In this document: one piece after another, positions 33,722-44,093 of the stretch
Layout of the letters: each line of letters starts with the position of its first letter
How positions within the stretch are numbered: the stretch's first letter is position 1
From: Channallabes apus
Taxonomy: Eukaryota; Chordata; Actinopteri; Siluriformes; Clariidae
Direction of reading: 5' to 3'
NCBI GenBank assembly: GCA_030522415.1
Contig: CM060107.1
Span: 5,196,847-5,260,846 of the forward strand
Length of the DNA stretch: 64,000 bases
Notes under the pieces: generated by a model
What the model was told of the DNA's origin: nothing
Database searches by the model: none
What the model saw: only the letters and a program-made list of their open reading frames with translations
Position numbers and translations under genes: made by a program

Positions 33722-34495
33722 ACTAATCACTAGTGATGGGATTAGTGATGGGTAGTTCATGAACGGTTGGTTCTTTTTGAGTGAATCTTTAACGTGACTC
33801 AGAAGACCGAGTATCTCTGAGAGTGATTCATTCATTTTCTACTGGGCGCGCATGCGCAAATCATCACAAGACCCCCATAGGTTATGTACAGGAAGCAGAA
33901 TTGAGCGATTCTTTCTCAAGTACTCTTCTACTCCGAGTCGTTCGTTCTTTTGTCACGTGACTCCAATAGACACAGTGCAATAGATTCAAAAGAATGAACG
34001 ACTCAGACTAGAAGATATGATGGTGAGCTGCTCATTCTGTTTATTATAATATGTCCTTAGTTACATTGTAATATTTTCATAACTGGAACTAGAGCCAAAT
34101 TTGTGTATGTAGATGTATTGGGGGTTTGTTTATTGAAAATGCAACATTTTATTTTATTTCTGATCAAATGAACTAAATAACACAAAAAAGATTTGTTAAT
34201 TTTGATGAATGAGATTCAAAGAACCGAGTCACTAAAATGATCCAAACTTGTTCTGTGCCGATGCTTTAAAACGTGTGTCTAGGAAACCAGGAACTATTTA
34301 GTGAAGGGCGTTTCGAGGCTTGTATTGTTTACAGTGTCTGACGTCATGAATGACATTTGAAGCCTCGCTGTGGTTGCCGGTTCAGGAAGTGGTTTGTATT
34401 TTGCTGCCATGTATTGACATGTACAGTATAAAGCCCAAGCTCTGTTTTTTTTAGGTGCTATAAATGTTATTTCTGATGTATATTTTCTTTAGTAT
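33722..34495. mobile_element. hAT-like MITE and a neighbouring hAT-like fragment
   Basis: TAGTGATGGGTAGTTCATGAACG with GGTTGGTTC and GTGAATC words, and further on AAAGAACCGAGTCACTAAAA, are subterminal patterns of fish hAT MITEs. From about 34256 a second hAT-like sequence with GAAGCCTCG words begins. Its other end may be the GAAGCCTCGAGAAATGAACC piece at 36933, with the Gypsy element lying inside it. The boundaries are uncertain. Confidence 0.4.
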
Positions 34496-34743
34496 TGTAG
34501 CGTTTTTCGACGCTAGCAGGGATCTTGGAGGACGAGTGAGCTTACTTGCTCCCCAATGCAAATGGCTGGGGAGTAGTTTATTACTCTCAGCACAAGCACA
34601 CATACACAGGTCAAGCACACACACATACACGCACCCAACTTGGCCGAAGCCACTAACCCAAACACCCTTCTCTCTCATGGTAGAGACAGAGAAAACCCCC
34701 GCAAAGCATGACGGTCATCAGCCGCCGGCCAGCCCACGCCACA
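34496..34743 (-). repeat. 3' LTR of the deleted Gypsy element
   Basis: The minus strand starts TGTGGCGTGGGC and ends AACGCTACA. It holds an AC-rich tract and the AGTAATAAAC signal, and it matches the other LTR over its length. Confidence 0.85.
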
Positions 34744-35425
34744 CTGCCCCCACCCGAGCTGTGACCGTCCCCGGTCACGATGACTCTCAGTCTTGGAGGC
34801 GTGAAGGCGGTCGGCGTTCACGGGGTCCTGTTTTAGTGCACATTGTCCCGGAGGCGGTCCGGCCTCCGCAGAGTTCGATGTCTCGCCGGCGTGCGGCTGG
34901 TAAGGCGCAAGACGGTCTCGGTGGAGCAACACTCGCGCCCGCCCCGCCAACCGCACCCGGTAGATGAACTCGGCGAGCTGAGCGATTACCGTACAGGGGC
35001 CCACCCAGTGAGACATGAGCTTGGGTGAACGCCCTCTCTTCCTTCCGGAACACACCCACACCTGCTCACCAGCAGCAAAGCCTCGCCCATGGCTGTGAGT
35101 GTCCACGCCCACACGCTCCACAGGTGCCCGTGTAGCGGACAAAACGTTCACTGACCAGCGGCGGCGCAGGTGAAACGACTGCGGGCGATGCTCTCGGCGA
35201 GGGAGTAACTCGGCACACGCGCTCTTCACCTCGCTCGCAGTACCGACGACGCGCTTTGCTGCCCGGATGTTCACTTGGCACGACCACTGGCGCCCGTCTG
35301 ACGGCTGCTGGGGTACGCTGTCCCTCAGTCCTAAGAACGTTGCCTCGGCATCGCCGCGAAACCCCAGAGACTATTCCTTTGTCAAGCCGTGACGGGTAGC
35401 CCTGTCCCCGGCTAGAATCACCTAC
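34744..35425 (-). pseudogene. Integrase C-terminal remnant of the deleted Gypsy element
   Basis: The minus strand reads GRGFAAGEQVWVCSGRKRGR, SHWVGPCTVIAQLAEFIYRV and ARVLLHRDRLAPYQP. This is the GPF/Y-type tail that follows the catalytic core in Gypsy integrases. The protease, reverse transcriptase, RNase H and integrase core are all missing between this piece and gag, a loss of roughly 3 kb. The frame is not continuous with gag. Base composition is very GC-rich compared with the flanks. Confidence 0.75.
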
Positions 35426-36194
35426 CTAGTGCCCCCGAGCTGCGGGCGGTCGCTCGGCTCTTTCGCCGTGATGCACCGCAGTTGTGGGTTCAGCGCGCTG
35501 TGCTGCGCGTAGCGCCTCGGTGAGGGAAGCTGGTGCTGCTAACCTGATGTGCTCACGGAGCCGCGGCGGTCGGAGCCCTCGAAGAAAAGCGCGATACTCT
35601 AGCTCTTCTTGTTTATTCGGCTCGCACTCTGGATAGCCCCGGCGCGCTAGGCCTCTTAAGTCCATGGCGAACGCGCCCAGTGGCTCAGACGCGCGCCGCT
35701 CGCGAACCGCCAGCTCCTCGCACGCTGCTTCTTGACGGTCACTGGCGCCGAACCGGAGGTGAAGCGACTCGCGAAGCTTTGCCCAGTCCTTCCGATCATC
35801 GGCCCGGAGGTCTTCCAGTGCCCGGAGCGCGTTGCCCTTCAGCGAGAGTGCAACCCTTACGGACGTTTCCGCCGAAGACCAGCCTGCGAAGTTGGCGGCT
35901 AGCTCCACTTGGGCGAAGAACGCGTAGGGTTCAACAGCGCCGTTGTAGGAGGGAAGGCGCAGCTGCGGCGCACATCGCCGGCACGGAGCTGTAGCTTGCT
36001 CCGGCACATGCGCAGCATCAACGTCGGGCTCCGTTCCGAGATCCAGTGCCGGGATCGTCATCTCGCCGCTCCGCTTTCGTCGTGCCACTTTGCTGGCACT
36101 GGTTCCGTCCAGGAGATGCTTCTTCCGGAGTCGTGCGGCCCTCCTGAATCTCTCGCAGGTCCTCCGCCTTTCGCTCCAACTCGAAAACCTCCAT
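35426..36194 (-). pseudogene. Gag of the deleted Gypsy element, frameshifted
   Basis: The likely start is the ATG at 36194-36192, right after the primer-binding site (MEVFELERKAEDLREIQEG). A frame change near 36135 passes to the main frame, with PSYNGAVEPYAFFAQVELAA, GNALRALEDLRADDRKDWAK, LREHIRLAAPASLTEALRAA and an open run to 35426. This is the retrotransposon gag capsid-like fold: the YNG start, then conserved Trp and Leu spacing. No zinc knuckle is left, probably because the deletion removed it. It is a relic. Confidence 0.75.
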
Positions 36195-36211
36195 CCCACT
36201 TCTGACACCAA

Positions 36212-36447
36212 TGTAGCGTTTTTCGACGCTAGCAGGACAAGTGAGCTTACTTGCTCCCCAATGCAAATGGCTGGGGAGTAGTTTATTACTCTCAGCACAA
36301 GCACACATACACAGGTCAAGCACACACACATACACGCACCCAACTTGGCCGAAGCCACTAACCCAAACACCCTTCTCTCTCATGGTAGGGACAGAGAAAA
36401 CCCCCGCAAAGCATGACGGTCGTCAGCCGCCGGCCCGCCCACGCCAT
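36212..36447 (-). repeat. 5' LTR of the deleted Gypsy element
   Basis: This is the same sequence as the 3' LTR, lacking the short GATCTTGGAGG-type stretch near the GCTAGCAGG word. It is followed inward by the primer-binding site and the gag start. Confidence 0.85.
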
Positions 36448-36985
36448 AGTATTAAAGGTCTTTTGCTGTGTTGTTTTTTTTTGTGTTCACTGCCTTGTTT
36501 TGTAAATATCTGTGCAATACTGTACATATACAACAAGATATAAAGCCCAAGGAATCTCTGCACAAGTGTCGCACCTGCACCCCCACAACCACCAGTTGTA
36601 CAAGGACTTCTGTTTTCTTTCCTCTTTTCAGTAACACTGCCTCAGTTTGAAAAGAGTTAATCACATCCTGCCAGACTCACATCCACTAAGAACCTACAAT
36701 TTCTATTTCTTCTTCTCTTCTTCTTCTTCTTCTTCTTCTTATTATTTCATCTTCTTAGTAACATGAAATATTAATGTAATGGAGGAGGGTCCCGTTGGTA
36801 TTTGTGCTACTACCATGGAAAATGAAAAAAAATCTAGGGCAGGACAGCATTTAGAGGATCACAATACTTGTAAAATGGCTATGCACAGATCTGCTCATCT
36901 TACATTCTTTGACCAGTAGGGGGGGGTGCATATGAAGCCTCGAGAAATGAACCCTTTTGTGAACCAATTGGCTGGAAGACTTCTA
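36448..36985. other. hAT-like remnant and CTT microsatellite
   Basis: A TTC/TTCTTC tract lies at about 36708-36746. The rest is non-coding, and GAAGCCTCGAGAAATGAACC near 36933 resembles a hAT subterminal word. Confidence 0.35.
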
Positions 36986-37021
36986 CTAATTAGCATCATG
37001 CAGGGAAGTTGCACATACAAG

Positions 37022-37158
37022 CTTGTGCTCCGGTTTTACGCCGGATGCCCTTCTAGATGTAACCCTCCTAATTTTATTAGGACTTGGGACCAACACTGCT
37101 GGGAATCAAACCTGGGCCTTTCGCATGGCAGGCATCACACCTACCACTTTAATAAAAG
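37022..37158. mobile_element. SINE-like fragment with RTE-type 3' tail
   Basis: TTTTACGCCGGATGCCCTTC, then GACTTGGGACCAACACTG and a GAATCAAACCTGGGCCTT word, match the repeat at 55945-56215. This family is widespread in fish. It sits between two halves of block X copy 2 that are adjacent in copy 1 (9500-9520). Confidence 0.6.
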
Positions 37159-37324
37159 TTGCTAAACATTATTAAATTGATTTGTTCTCATAGAATGTAT
37201 TTTTTAAGTAGCAGGTTATTATTTGAGTTTAAGGAAGTTATTTGAGTGAGTGAGGTACATTGTGAGTTTGTATATTTTAATATGCGCGTGCGTGTGTGTG
37301 TGTTTAGATAAGTGTTAATGCATG

Positions 37325-38424
37325 CAGGGCATCCGTAAAGTATTCACAGCGCATCACTTTTTCCACATTTTTTATTCTTATTTTATACTATACTTTTAGT
37401 CTTATTCTAAAATGGATAAAATATTTTTTTTTCCTCAGAATTCTACACACAACACCCCATAATGACAACATGAAAAGAGTTTACTTGAGATTTTTGCTAA
37501 TTTATTAAAAATTATTTGACATGAAGTCAAAGGAATTGTCTGTAGACCGCTGAGACAGGATTGTCTCGAGGCACAAATCTGGGGAAGGTTACAGAAAAAT
37601 TTCTGCTGCTTTGAAGGTCCCAATGAGCACAGTGGCCTCCATCATCCGTAAGTGGAAGAAGTTCCAAACCACCAGGACTCTTCCTAGAGCTGGCCGGCCA
37701 CGTAAACTGAGCAATCGGGGGAGAAGGTCCTTAGTCAGGGAGGTGACCAAGAACCTGATGGTCACTCTGTCAGATCTCCAGAGGTCCCCTGTGGAGAGAG
37801 GAGAACCTTCCAGAAGGACAACCATCTCTGCAGCAATCCACCTATATGTCAGGCCTATATGGTAGAGAGTCAGAGAGTCTCATCAGACCTGAGAATTTTA
37901 TTTCTCATGGTCTGAGAGTCCTTCATCACTCTACCATATAGGCCTGATTGGTGGATTGCTGCAGAGATGGTTGTCCGTCTGGAAGGTTCCTCTCTCTGAG
38001 GTCTACAGACAATTCCTTTGACTTCATGCTTGGTTTGTGCTCTGATATGAACTGTGGGACCTTATATATATACTGGTGTGTGCCTTTACAAATCATGTCC
38101 AATCAACAGAATTTACCACAGGTGGACTCCAATTAAGCTGCAGAAACATCTCAGGGATGATCAGGGGAAACAGGATGCTCCTGAGCTCAATTTTGAGTTT
38201 CATTGCAAACGCTGTGAATATTTATGTACATGTGCTTTCTCAAAATTTTATTTTTTTAATAAATTAGAAAAATCTCAAGTAAACTTTTTTCATGTTGTCA
38301 TTATGGGATGTTGTGTGTAGAATTCTGAGGGAAAAAATGAATTTAAGCCATTTTAGAATATGGCTGTGACATGACATAAAATGTGGAAAAAGTGATGCGC
38401 TGTAAATACTTTCCCAATACACTT
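37325..38424. mobile_element. Palindromic Tc1 derivative: two 5' halves fused head to head
   Basis: The left end (CAGGGCATCCGTAAAGTATT) and the right end are the inverted repeats of the CAGTGCATCCGGAAAGTATT-type Tc1 family. From the left the plus strand carries the transposase start. From about 37873 the sequence is the reverse complement of the same 5' half, including TCTCATCAGACC, GGATTGCTGCAGAGATGGTT and CCTTTGACTTCATGCTTGG. No catalytic C-terminal half exists anywhere in the element. The left half lost its untranslated leader and the right half lost the DNA-binding region. Confidence 0.85.
37521..37863 (+). pseudogene. Tc1 transposase N-terminal fragment
   Basis: The ATG at 37521 gives MKSKELSVDR, then an in-frame TGA, then DRIVSRHKSGEGYRKISAAL, KVPMSTVASIIRKWKKFQTT and RAGRPRKLSNRGRRSLVREV. 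This is the bipartite helix-turn-helix DNA-binding region with its GRPRKLS hook. The frame stops at 37863, where the element turns back on itself, so there is no DDE domain. Confidence 0.85.
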
Positions 38425-39165
38425 TAGCTGACGAAGACAAACCAAATTTACACCATAAATTATAAAGGACTATCCTGAGATCGTGGACTGAGATAGTGCA
38501 AGTTAATGACATGATGGATAAAAACTGTAAACATTTTTGTGAGTAGCAGCAGAGATGAGAGAGTCCTTGTGCAAATAGCAGCTAATGATATAAATATTTG
38601 TGCGAAACATCAATTTCAAGTTTGGTGTTGAAATTTGCTGGATGGTAGATCTGTATGCGCGTGTGTGTTTATCAGTCCAGTCCTATTTTGTAGGTGTGTG
38701 GGTGTCAGTCCAGTCCTTTCTTGTTGAGTAGACACGGTATGTGGGTAGAAGATTTACATGGTTGAAATCTCCAGCAACAATAAACAGTCGATCGGGGTGT
38801 GTGTTCTATAGTTCACTGATCATGCCATGTTGTTCACAGAGCGCTGCCTTAGCATTAGCGCTAGGTGGAATGTACACAATAATGAAAACAGTGGTCCCAC
38901 AGTAAGTAAAAAGGTCTACAATTAACAGTCAGAAACGCCACCATCGATGAACAAAAGCTATAAACTAGCACAGAGTTCTTACACCATCTCGTGTTGATGT
39001 AAACACACAAGCCACTGCTGCAAGTCTTAACACACAGAGCTGCATTTCTGTCGGCGTGAAACGTGGCTAGACAGTCTAGCTGAATGGTGGCGTCTGGAAC
39101 TCTGTCTCTAAACCATGCCTCCGTGAAAACAAAGACACAGCAGTCCTTAAACTCGCGCTAAAATA
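38425..39165 (-). pseudogene. Decayed LINE endonuclease fragment, minus strand
   Basis: From about 39165 down, the minus strand gives [15 protein letters not shown] sequence and a [20 protein letters not shown] block. [12 protein letters not shown] block and a FYLLWD-like block follow, with stops in between. The order fits the endonuclease domain of CR1/Rex-type LINEs. From 38425 to about 38700 I see nothing clear. Confidence 0.55.
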
Positions 39166-39233
39166 TATTTTATTTAAATTTTGAATTTGAATTCAACTAA
39201 AGAAAATAAAATATGAAATAAGAGAAAAAAAAT

Positions 39234-39298
39234 GTACAGTGGAACCTTGCGATGCAAAAAATTTTTTTATACATTTTTATCAAAGCAATGTCTTGATA
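39234..39298. mobile_element. Fragment with a Tc1-type end CAGTGGAACCTTGCGAT
   Basis: The word is a close relative of the CAGTGGAACCTCGGATTAC end found, inverted, at 57300-57428. Only a few dozen bases are recognisable. Confidence 0.35.
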
Positions 39299-39300
39299 TA

Positions 39301-39790
39301 CAGTGGGGGAAATAAGTATTTGATCCCCCACAGATTTTCTAAGTTTGCCCTCTTACAAAGAAATGAAGGGTCTATAATTTTTATCATAGGTTTATGGTAA
39401 AGGATTGAGACAGAATATCAACCAAAAATCCAGAAAAAACACATGATACAAATGTTATGAATTAAGTTACATTTCAATGAGGGAAATAAGTATTTGATCC
39501 CCTACCAACCAACAATAATTCTGCCTCTCACAGACTGGTTATGTGCTCTTGTGGTACACATATTAATTTAAGAAGGTGCTCCCAACAACAATGTGGTGTG
39601 TGTATAAAAGCCACCTGTCCACAAAATCTCTATCTTCCATTCAAACCTCACCACCATCGGCAAGACCAAAGAGCTGTCAAAGCAAGTCAGGAACAAGATT
39701 GTAGACCTGCACAAGGCTGGAATGGGCTACAAGAACATCAGCTAGAAGCTTGGTGAGAAGGAGACAACTGCTGGAGCGATTATTTACAAA
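39301..39790 (+). mobile_element. Tc1-like element of another family, 5' half only
   Basis: It begins after TA with CAGTGGGGGAAATAAGTATT and repeats GGGAAATAAGTATTTGATCC at about 39480, which gives the inner repeat site of this family. From about 39658 the plus strand reads [20 protein letters not shown], then GMGYKNIS, a stop, and KLGEKETT, which is the transposase DNA-binding start. The start codon is lost and the element is cut off near 39790. Confidence 0.8.
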
Positions 39791-39965
39791 TAATAATAAT
39801 AAATATATAAATCCCCTTTCAAGCGCTATTCTTTTCATGCTCCAGCGAGACACAATGACTGACAGGAAATTTTTTATCCCCTTTTCCAAAGATGTGAAGA
39901 CATGTTGTTTAGTTCCCGACACCGTTCGCAGTTATTATTATTATTACTTTATACATAGCATAAAG
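39791..39965. other. AT-rich spacer
   Basis: It contains ATA and TTA repeats. Nothing else was recognised. Confidence 0.35.
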
Positions 39966-40141
39966 GTAAAAGATAGGGTTGTTCCGATTCCGATACTGGT
40001 ATCGGAAATGCTGCCGATACCACAAAAAAAGCTGGCATCGGAATCGGCGAGTATTTGAGTCCACGTACAGATCCGATACCATTTTCCTAAATATAACCAA
40101 TTTATGTCCGCTAGCTTTGCTAGCTTAGCTTACTTACAGAG

Positions 40142-40645
40142 TGTCACGGCGTGCGCCCAAATTGATATCGCTCCTCGCTCACTAGTTAGGCGGCCTCCCC
40201 CCTCTTTAGGTATGTGAAGTAGCAGGGCCGCAGAATCAGGCAACGGCCCATGAGCTATCGGCGCTATAAAACACAGTGGGGAGTGTAGCTCGAGGTCTGA
40301 CTGTTGGGAAGCTGGACTTTGTGACGCAGTGGATTTTATGAGAGACAGTGGCACAAGAGCGGGGCGATGTGATGCGCCCCAGAGACTTTAAAAAGGGGGG
40401 CGCATTTGATCTCCGTGAGAGGAGCGCGTGAACGAGCTGCGCGAGCTCCCGCGGCACCTTCACTTCCGCGTAGAGCCCGCCTTCACATCCCTGCCGCCGA
40501 AGGGGAAAAGACCGCAGAGAGCCTTTAACCCTTTCCTTCCGCATTTTTCTAAATAAATTACCCTTTTACCCTTTTTCCTGTAAGACCTCGCCTCTTGTCC
40601 GTGGTTCATGGTGTCGCCCGTGCACTTAGGGTCGAACCCGTTACA
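40142..40645 (+). repeat. Solo LTR, 504 bp
   Basis: It runs from TGTCACGGCG to GAACCCGTTACA. CAGAG on the left and CAGGG on the right form a 5-bp duplication with one mismatch. TATAAAACAC at about 40264 and CTAAATAAATT at about 40550 fit a promoter and a polyadenylation signal on the plus strand. Relatives are the LTR remnants in block Y (11844-17311 and about 59868-60286). Confidence 0.75.
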
Positions 40646-40675
40646 CAGGGCTAGTATTTTACTCAAAAAAGGAAA

Positions 40676-40679
<4 letters not shown>

Positions 40680-40731
<52 letters not shown>

Positions 40732-40752
40732 GTATGTATGTATGTATGTATG

Positions 40753-40832
<80 letters not shown>
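40680..40832. repeat. Compound microsatellite (TA, TATG, TA, CA)
   Basis: A TA tract, then TATG units, a second TA tract and a CA tract follow each other. The several frames that run through this tract are artefacts of the repeats. Confidence 0.9.
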
Positions 40833-40945
40833 GTACAGATATCCAGGTATCGGATCGGTACTCGGTATCGGCCGATACCCTGAGCCCAAATATCGGAATC
40901 GGTATCGGGAGGGAAAAATGGTATCAGAACATCTCTAGTAAAAGA

Positions 40946-41465
40946 CAATAGATTTAGTGTTATCTATAGATTTTAGATGTCAAAAGGGGTTTTGTAGCTT
41001 CTGGTGTTTTCCTTTCTGTGGGAAATGGATACAAATGACTGTTTAAACGTATTTTTGCAAAGTTTGTGAATTAAACAAATAACCTATGCAAAATAATCGA
41101 GTGTCTTTCCGCTTTTTTTGTATATTTGAAGATAATCCAGACGTTTTAAGCCGCTGCAAAAGACTGGTTTACTGGGCGAGTACTGACATCGCGACTACTT
41201 TTATTACACGTACATTAGCTGTGTGATGATAGATGTGATACTGATTCATTCTAAATATATTTAAGGTTATACTTTGTAATTTATTATAGCATGTAACTCA
41301 AGGGTAGAGTGTCTACTCGTGATAACCAGGATACTCTTTTACTTTTTTTACTCACTCAAACATCCAGTTCTATTAAACCACCTGGTTACATATCAAACAC
41401 ACAAATACAGCAATTATAGGACACCACACTCATGGTTACTCATGTTATTCACATCTATCTATGTA
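40946..41465. repeat. Copy of the 8283-8703 sub-block
   Basis: From about 41039 the sequence follows 8283-8703, with small differences (TTCCGC for TTTCGC, TTAAGGTTATAC for TTAATATATAC). It ends in an ATCTATC-type microsatellite, where the third Tc1 copy is inserted. Confidence 0.8.
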
Positions 41466-43085
41466 CAGTGGTGTGAAAAACTATTTGCCCCCTTCCTGAT
41501 TTCTTATTCTTTTGCATGTTTGTCACACTTAAATGTTTCTGCTCATCAAAAACCGTTAACTATTAGTCACAGATAAGATAATTGAACACAAAATGCAGTT
41601 TTTAAATGAAGGTTTACGTTATTAAGGGAGAAAAAAAACTCCAAATCTACATGGCCCTGTGTGAAAAAGTGATTGCCCCCCTTGTTAAAAAATAACTTAC
41701 CTGTGGTTTATCACACCTGAGTTCAATTTCTGTAGTCACCCCCAGGCCTGATTACTGCCACACCTGTTTCAATCAAGAAATCACTTAAATAGGAGCTACC
41801 TGACACAGAGAAGTAGACCAAAAGCACCTCAAAAGCTAGACATCATGCCAAGATCCAAAGAAATTCAGGAACAAATGAGAACAAAAGTAATTAAGATCTA
41901 TCAGTCTGGTAAAGGTTATAAAGCCATTTCTAAAGCTTTGGGACTCCAGTGAACCACAGTGAGAGCGATTATCCACAAATGGCAGAAACATGGAACAGTG
42001 GTGAACCTTCCCAGGAGTGGCCGGCCGACCAAAATCACCCCAAGAGCGCAGAGACAACTCATCCGAGAGGCCACAAAAGACCCCAGGACAACATCTAAAG
42101 AACTGCAGGCCTCACTTGCCTCAATTAAGGTCAGTGTTCACGACTCCACCATAAGAAAGAGACTGGGCAAAAACGGCCTGCATGGTAGATTTCCAAGGCA
42201 CAAACCACTTTTAAGCAAAAAGAACATTAAGGCTCGTCCCAATTTTGCTAAAAAACATCTCATTGATTGCCCAGACTTTTGGGAAAATACCTTGTGGACC
42301 GACGAGACAAAAGTTGAACTTTTTGGAAGGTGCGTGTCCCGTTACATCTGGCGTAAAAGTAACACAGCATTTCAGAAAAAGAACATCATACCAACAGTAA
42401 AATATGGTGGTGGTAGTGTGATGGTCTGGGGTTGTTTTGCTGCTTCAGGACCTGGAAGGCTTGCTGTGATAGATGGAACCATGAATTCTACTGTCTACCA
42501 AAAAATCCTGAAGGAGAATGTCCGGCCATCTGTTCGTCAACTCAAGCTGAAGCGATCTTGGGTGCTGCAGCAGGACAATGACCCAAAACACACCAGCAAA
42601 TCCACCTCTGAATGGCTGAAGAACAACAAAATGAAGACTTTGGAGTGGCCTAGTCAAAGTCCTGACCTGAATCCTATTGAGATGTTGTGGCATGACCTTA
42701 AAAAGGCGGTTCATGCTAGAACACCCTCAAATAAAGCTGAATTACAACAATTCTGCAAAGATGAGTGGGCCAAAATTCCTCCAGAGCGCTGTAAAAGACT
42801 CGTTGCAAGTTATCGCAAACGCTTGATTGCAGTTATTGCTGCTAAGGGTGGCCCAACCAGTTATTAGGTTCAGGGGGCAATTACTTTTTCACACAGGGCC
42901 ATGTAGGTTTGGATTTTTTTTCTCCCTAAATAATAAAACCCCTCATTTAAAAACTGCATTTTGTGTTTACTTGTGTTATCTTTGACTAATAGTTAAATGT
43001 GTTTGATGATCAGAAACATTTTGTGTGACAAACATGCAAAAGAATAAGAAATCAGGAGGGGGGCAAATAGTTTTTCACACCACTG
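41466..43085 (+). mobile_element. Tc1-like transposon, copy 3
   Basis: The element is complete at 1620 bp, with intact terminal inverted repeats and TA flanks (41464-41465 and 43086-43087). It lies in a TATC microsatellite, whose units follow directly at 43088. Among the three copies it has the best coding region. Confidence 0.95.
41845..42867 (+). pseudogene. Tc1-like transposase, copy 3, a single nonsense codon
   Basis: The frame runs from the ATG at 41845 to the stop at 42867 (340 codons plus stop), with one in-frame TGA at 41950-41952. The other copies have CGA (Arg) there, so a C-to-T change at a CpG explains it. The order is the N-terminal helix-turn-helix, the GRPTKITPRAQRQ hook, WTDETKVELFG (Asp 1), a Gly-rich GGGSVMVWGCFAASG box, LQQDNDPKHTS (Asp 2) and NPIEMLWHDLKK (Glu). 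Apart from the stop, all expected catalytic residues are present. An internal start at 41959 would lose the first DNA-binding helices. Confidence 0.93.
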
Positions 43086-43087
<2 letters not shown>

Positions 43088-43130
<43 letters not shown>

Positions 43131-43150
43131 ATCTATCTATCTATATATCA
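43088..43150. repeat. TCTA/TA microsatellite
   Basis: Runs of ATCT with a TATATA interruption adjoin the Tc1 right end. The same tract is visible in short form on the left side of the element (ATCTATCTATGTA). Confidence 0.85.
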
Positions 43151-44058
43151 AAACTTGGTGTAAGTTTATTATTCTTCCACTTCAGTGAAGTTAAAATTAA
43201 CTATTGTTACTTACCTTAGCCTAGTCTACTGCACACACAATGGCTACACTGGTGTGATATCCATACTTAAAAATACATGTTAATTCAAACATATGAATTT
43301 TACTGGTTTATTTTGTACATCAGCAAGCCTGCAATACAATGACCCAGCGTAAAATCGTTATATAACACAAAAACAAACATAACGTGCGTACGTAGTGTGA
43401 AAACATCTTCCAGTATTTACAACAGCTTATTAAATGATTAGGCTACAGTATATAACACAGGTTAACCATTCTTTGAAAACATCCAGTTCATGAAGATAAT
43501 GCCGGGAAACTTTGGCGCTTCCTTCAGATCCCTGACCCAAGATGTCGGCGATGTTGAGGCGACATCTAGTCAGTATATATCTATGGCCACAGAAGTCATG
43601 AGACGCACTGGAGTGACGTAATCTTCCCCTTCGACTGATTGGCTAGAGGAGCAGCTGTCAATTCGGACTAGATAACCAATGGTGACACTGAAGCCCGCCC
43701 CTAATTTACATCAAACTCTGACGGCAAAGTTTTGAAACGCAAGCGCAAAACATGAGAACGTGAGCAAAAGAGAAAAGTTCAATATGAGCAGAAAACCTGA
43801 TTTTGTTTGTGACTCAAAAAATGCTGAATTCGTGTTTCAGTTTTGTGCAATATAATTTGTAATGGGTTTACATTTGGAATTTGCGCTTATTATTTTTCGA
43901 CCCGTGACCGCATTGTTTGTTTTCCTAAATAACTTTGCATCTATTTTTCATTTTTGTGCGTTATAATTTAACAAGTCTTTCATTTTCTTTTATTTACGCT
44001 TATTATTTTTCTATCTGTTACAGCGATACTTTTGATGGAAATTTGATCCCATACTCAA

Positions 44059-44093
<35 letters not shown>

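Larger units (their letters stand above)
34496..36447 (-). mobile_element. Ty3/Gypsy-type retrotransposon with internal deletion, minus strand
   Basis: Two LTRs of about 240 bp (34496-34743 and 36212-36447) are nearly identical, apart from a 12-bp-scale indel near the start and a few substitutions. GTAT flanks both sides. Just inside the 5' LTR (minus strand, 36211 down) is TTGGTGTCAGAAGTGGGAT, a primer-binding site of the type I would pair with tRNA-Leu (inference). AGAGTAATAAAC in the LTR could be the polyadenylation signal. Only gag and the end of integrase remain between the LTRs. Confidence 0.85.
31467..37320. repeat. Block X, copy 2, heavily interrupted
   Basis: The matching pieces are 31467-31763, 33389-33720, about 36986-37021 and 37159-37320. 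They follow the same order as 8150-9690. The gaps are filled by a Tc1 element (31766-33386), a hAT and Gypsy complex (33722-36985) and a SINE-like fragment (37022-37158). Shared words include GGGACGAAGCAGAACTGA, GGAGAATGTT, CATGCAGGGAAGTT and CTAAACATTATTAAA. Confidence 0.6.
39974..40937. mobile_element. hAT MITE with an 8-bp target duplication, carrying a solo LTR
   Basis: The ends TAGGGTTGTTCCGATTCCGA and (inverted) TAGAGATGTTCTGATACC match. GTAAAAGA lies on both sides (39966-39973 and 40938-40945), which is the 8-bp duplication of hAT elements. Inside are TATCGG-rich inverted words, a solo LTR (40142-40645) and a long microsatellite tract (40680-40832). Without the LTR the element would be about 460 bp and non-coding. 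Confidence 0.9.

Noticed and set aside
34464..36205. Many GC-rich plus-strand frames in the deleted Gypsy region
   Set aside because: They are antisense shadows of gag and the integrase tail, which have recognisable motifs on the minus strand.
40608..40951. Several open frames on both strands across the TA/TATG/CA tract
   Set aside because: They translate to Tyr-Ile, Met-Tyr-Val and His-Thr repeats. Long frames in all phases are expected from a microsatellite without stops.
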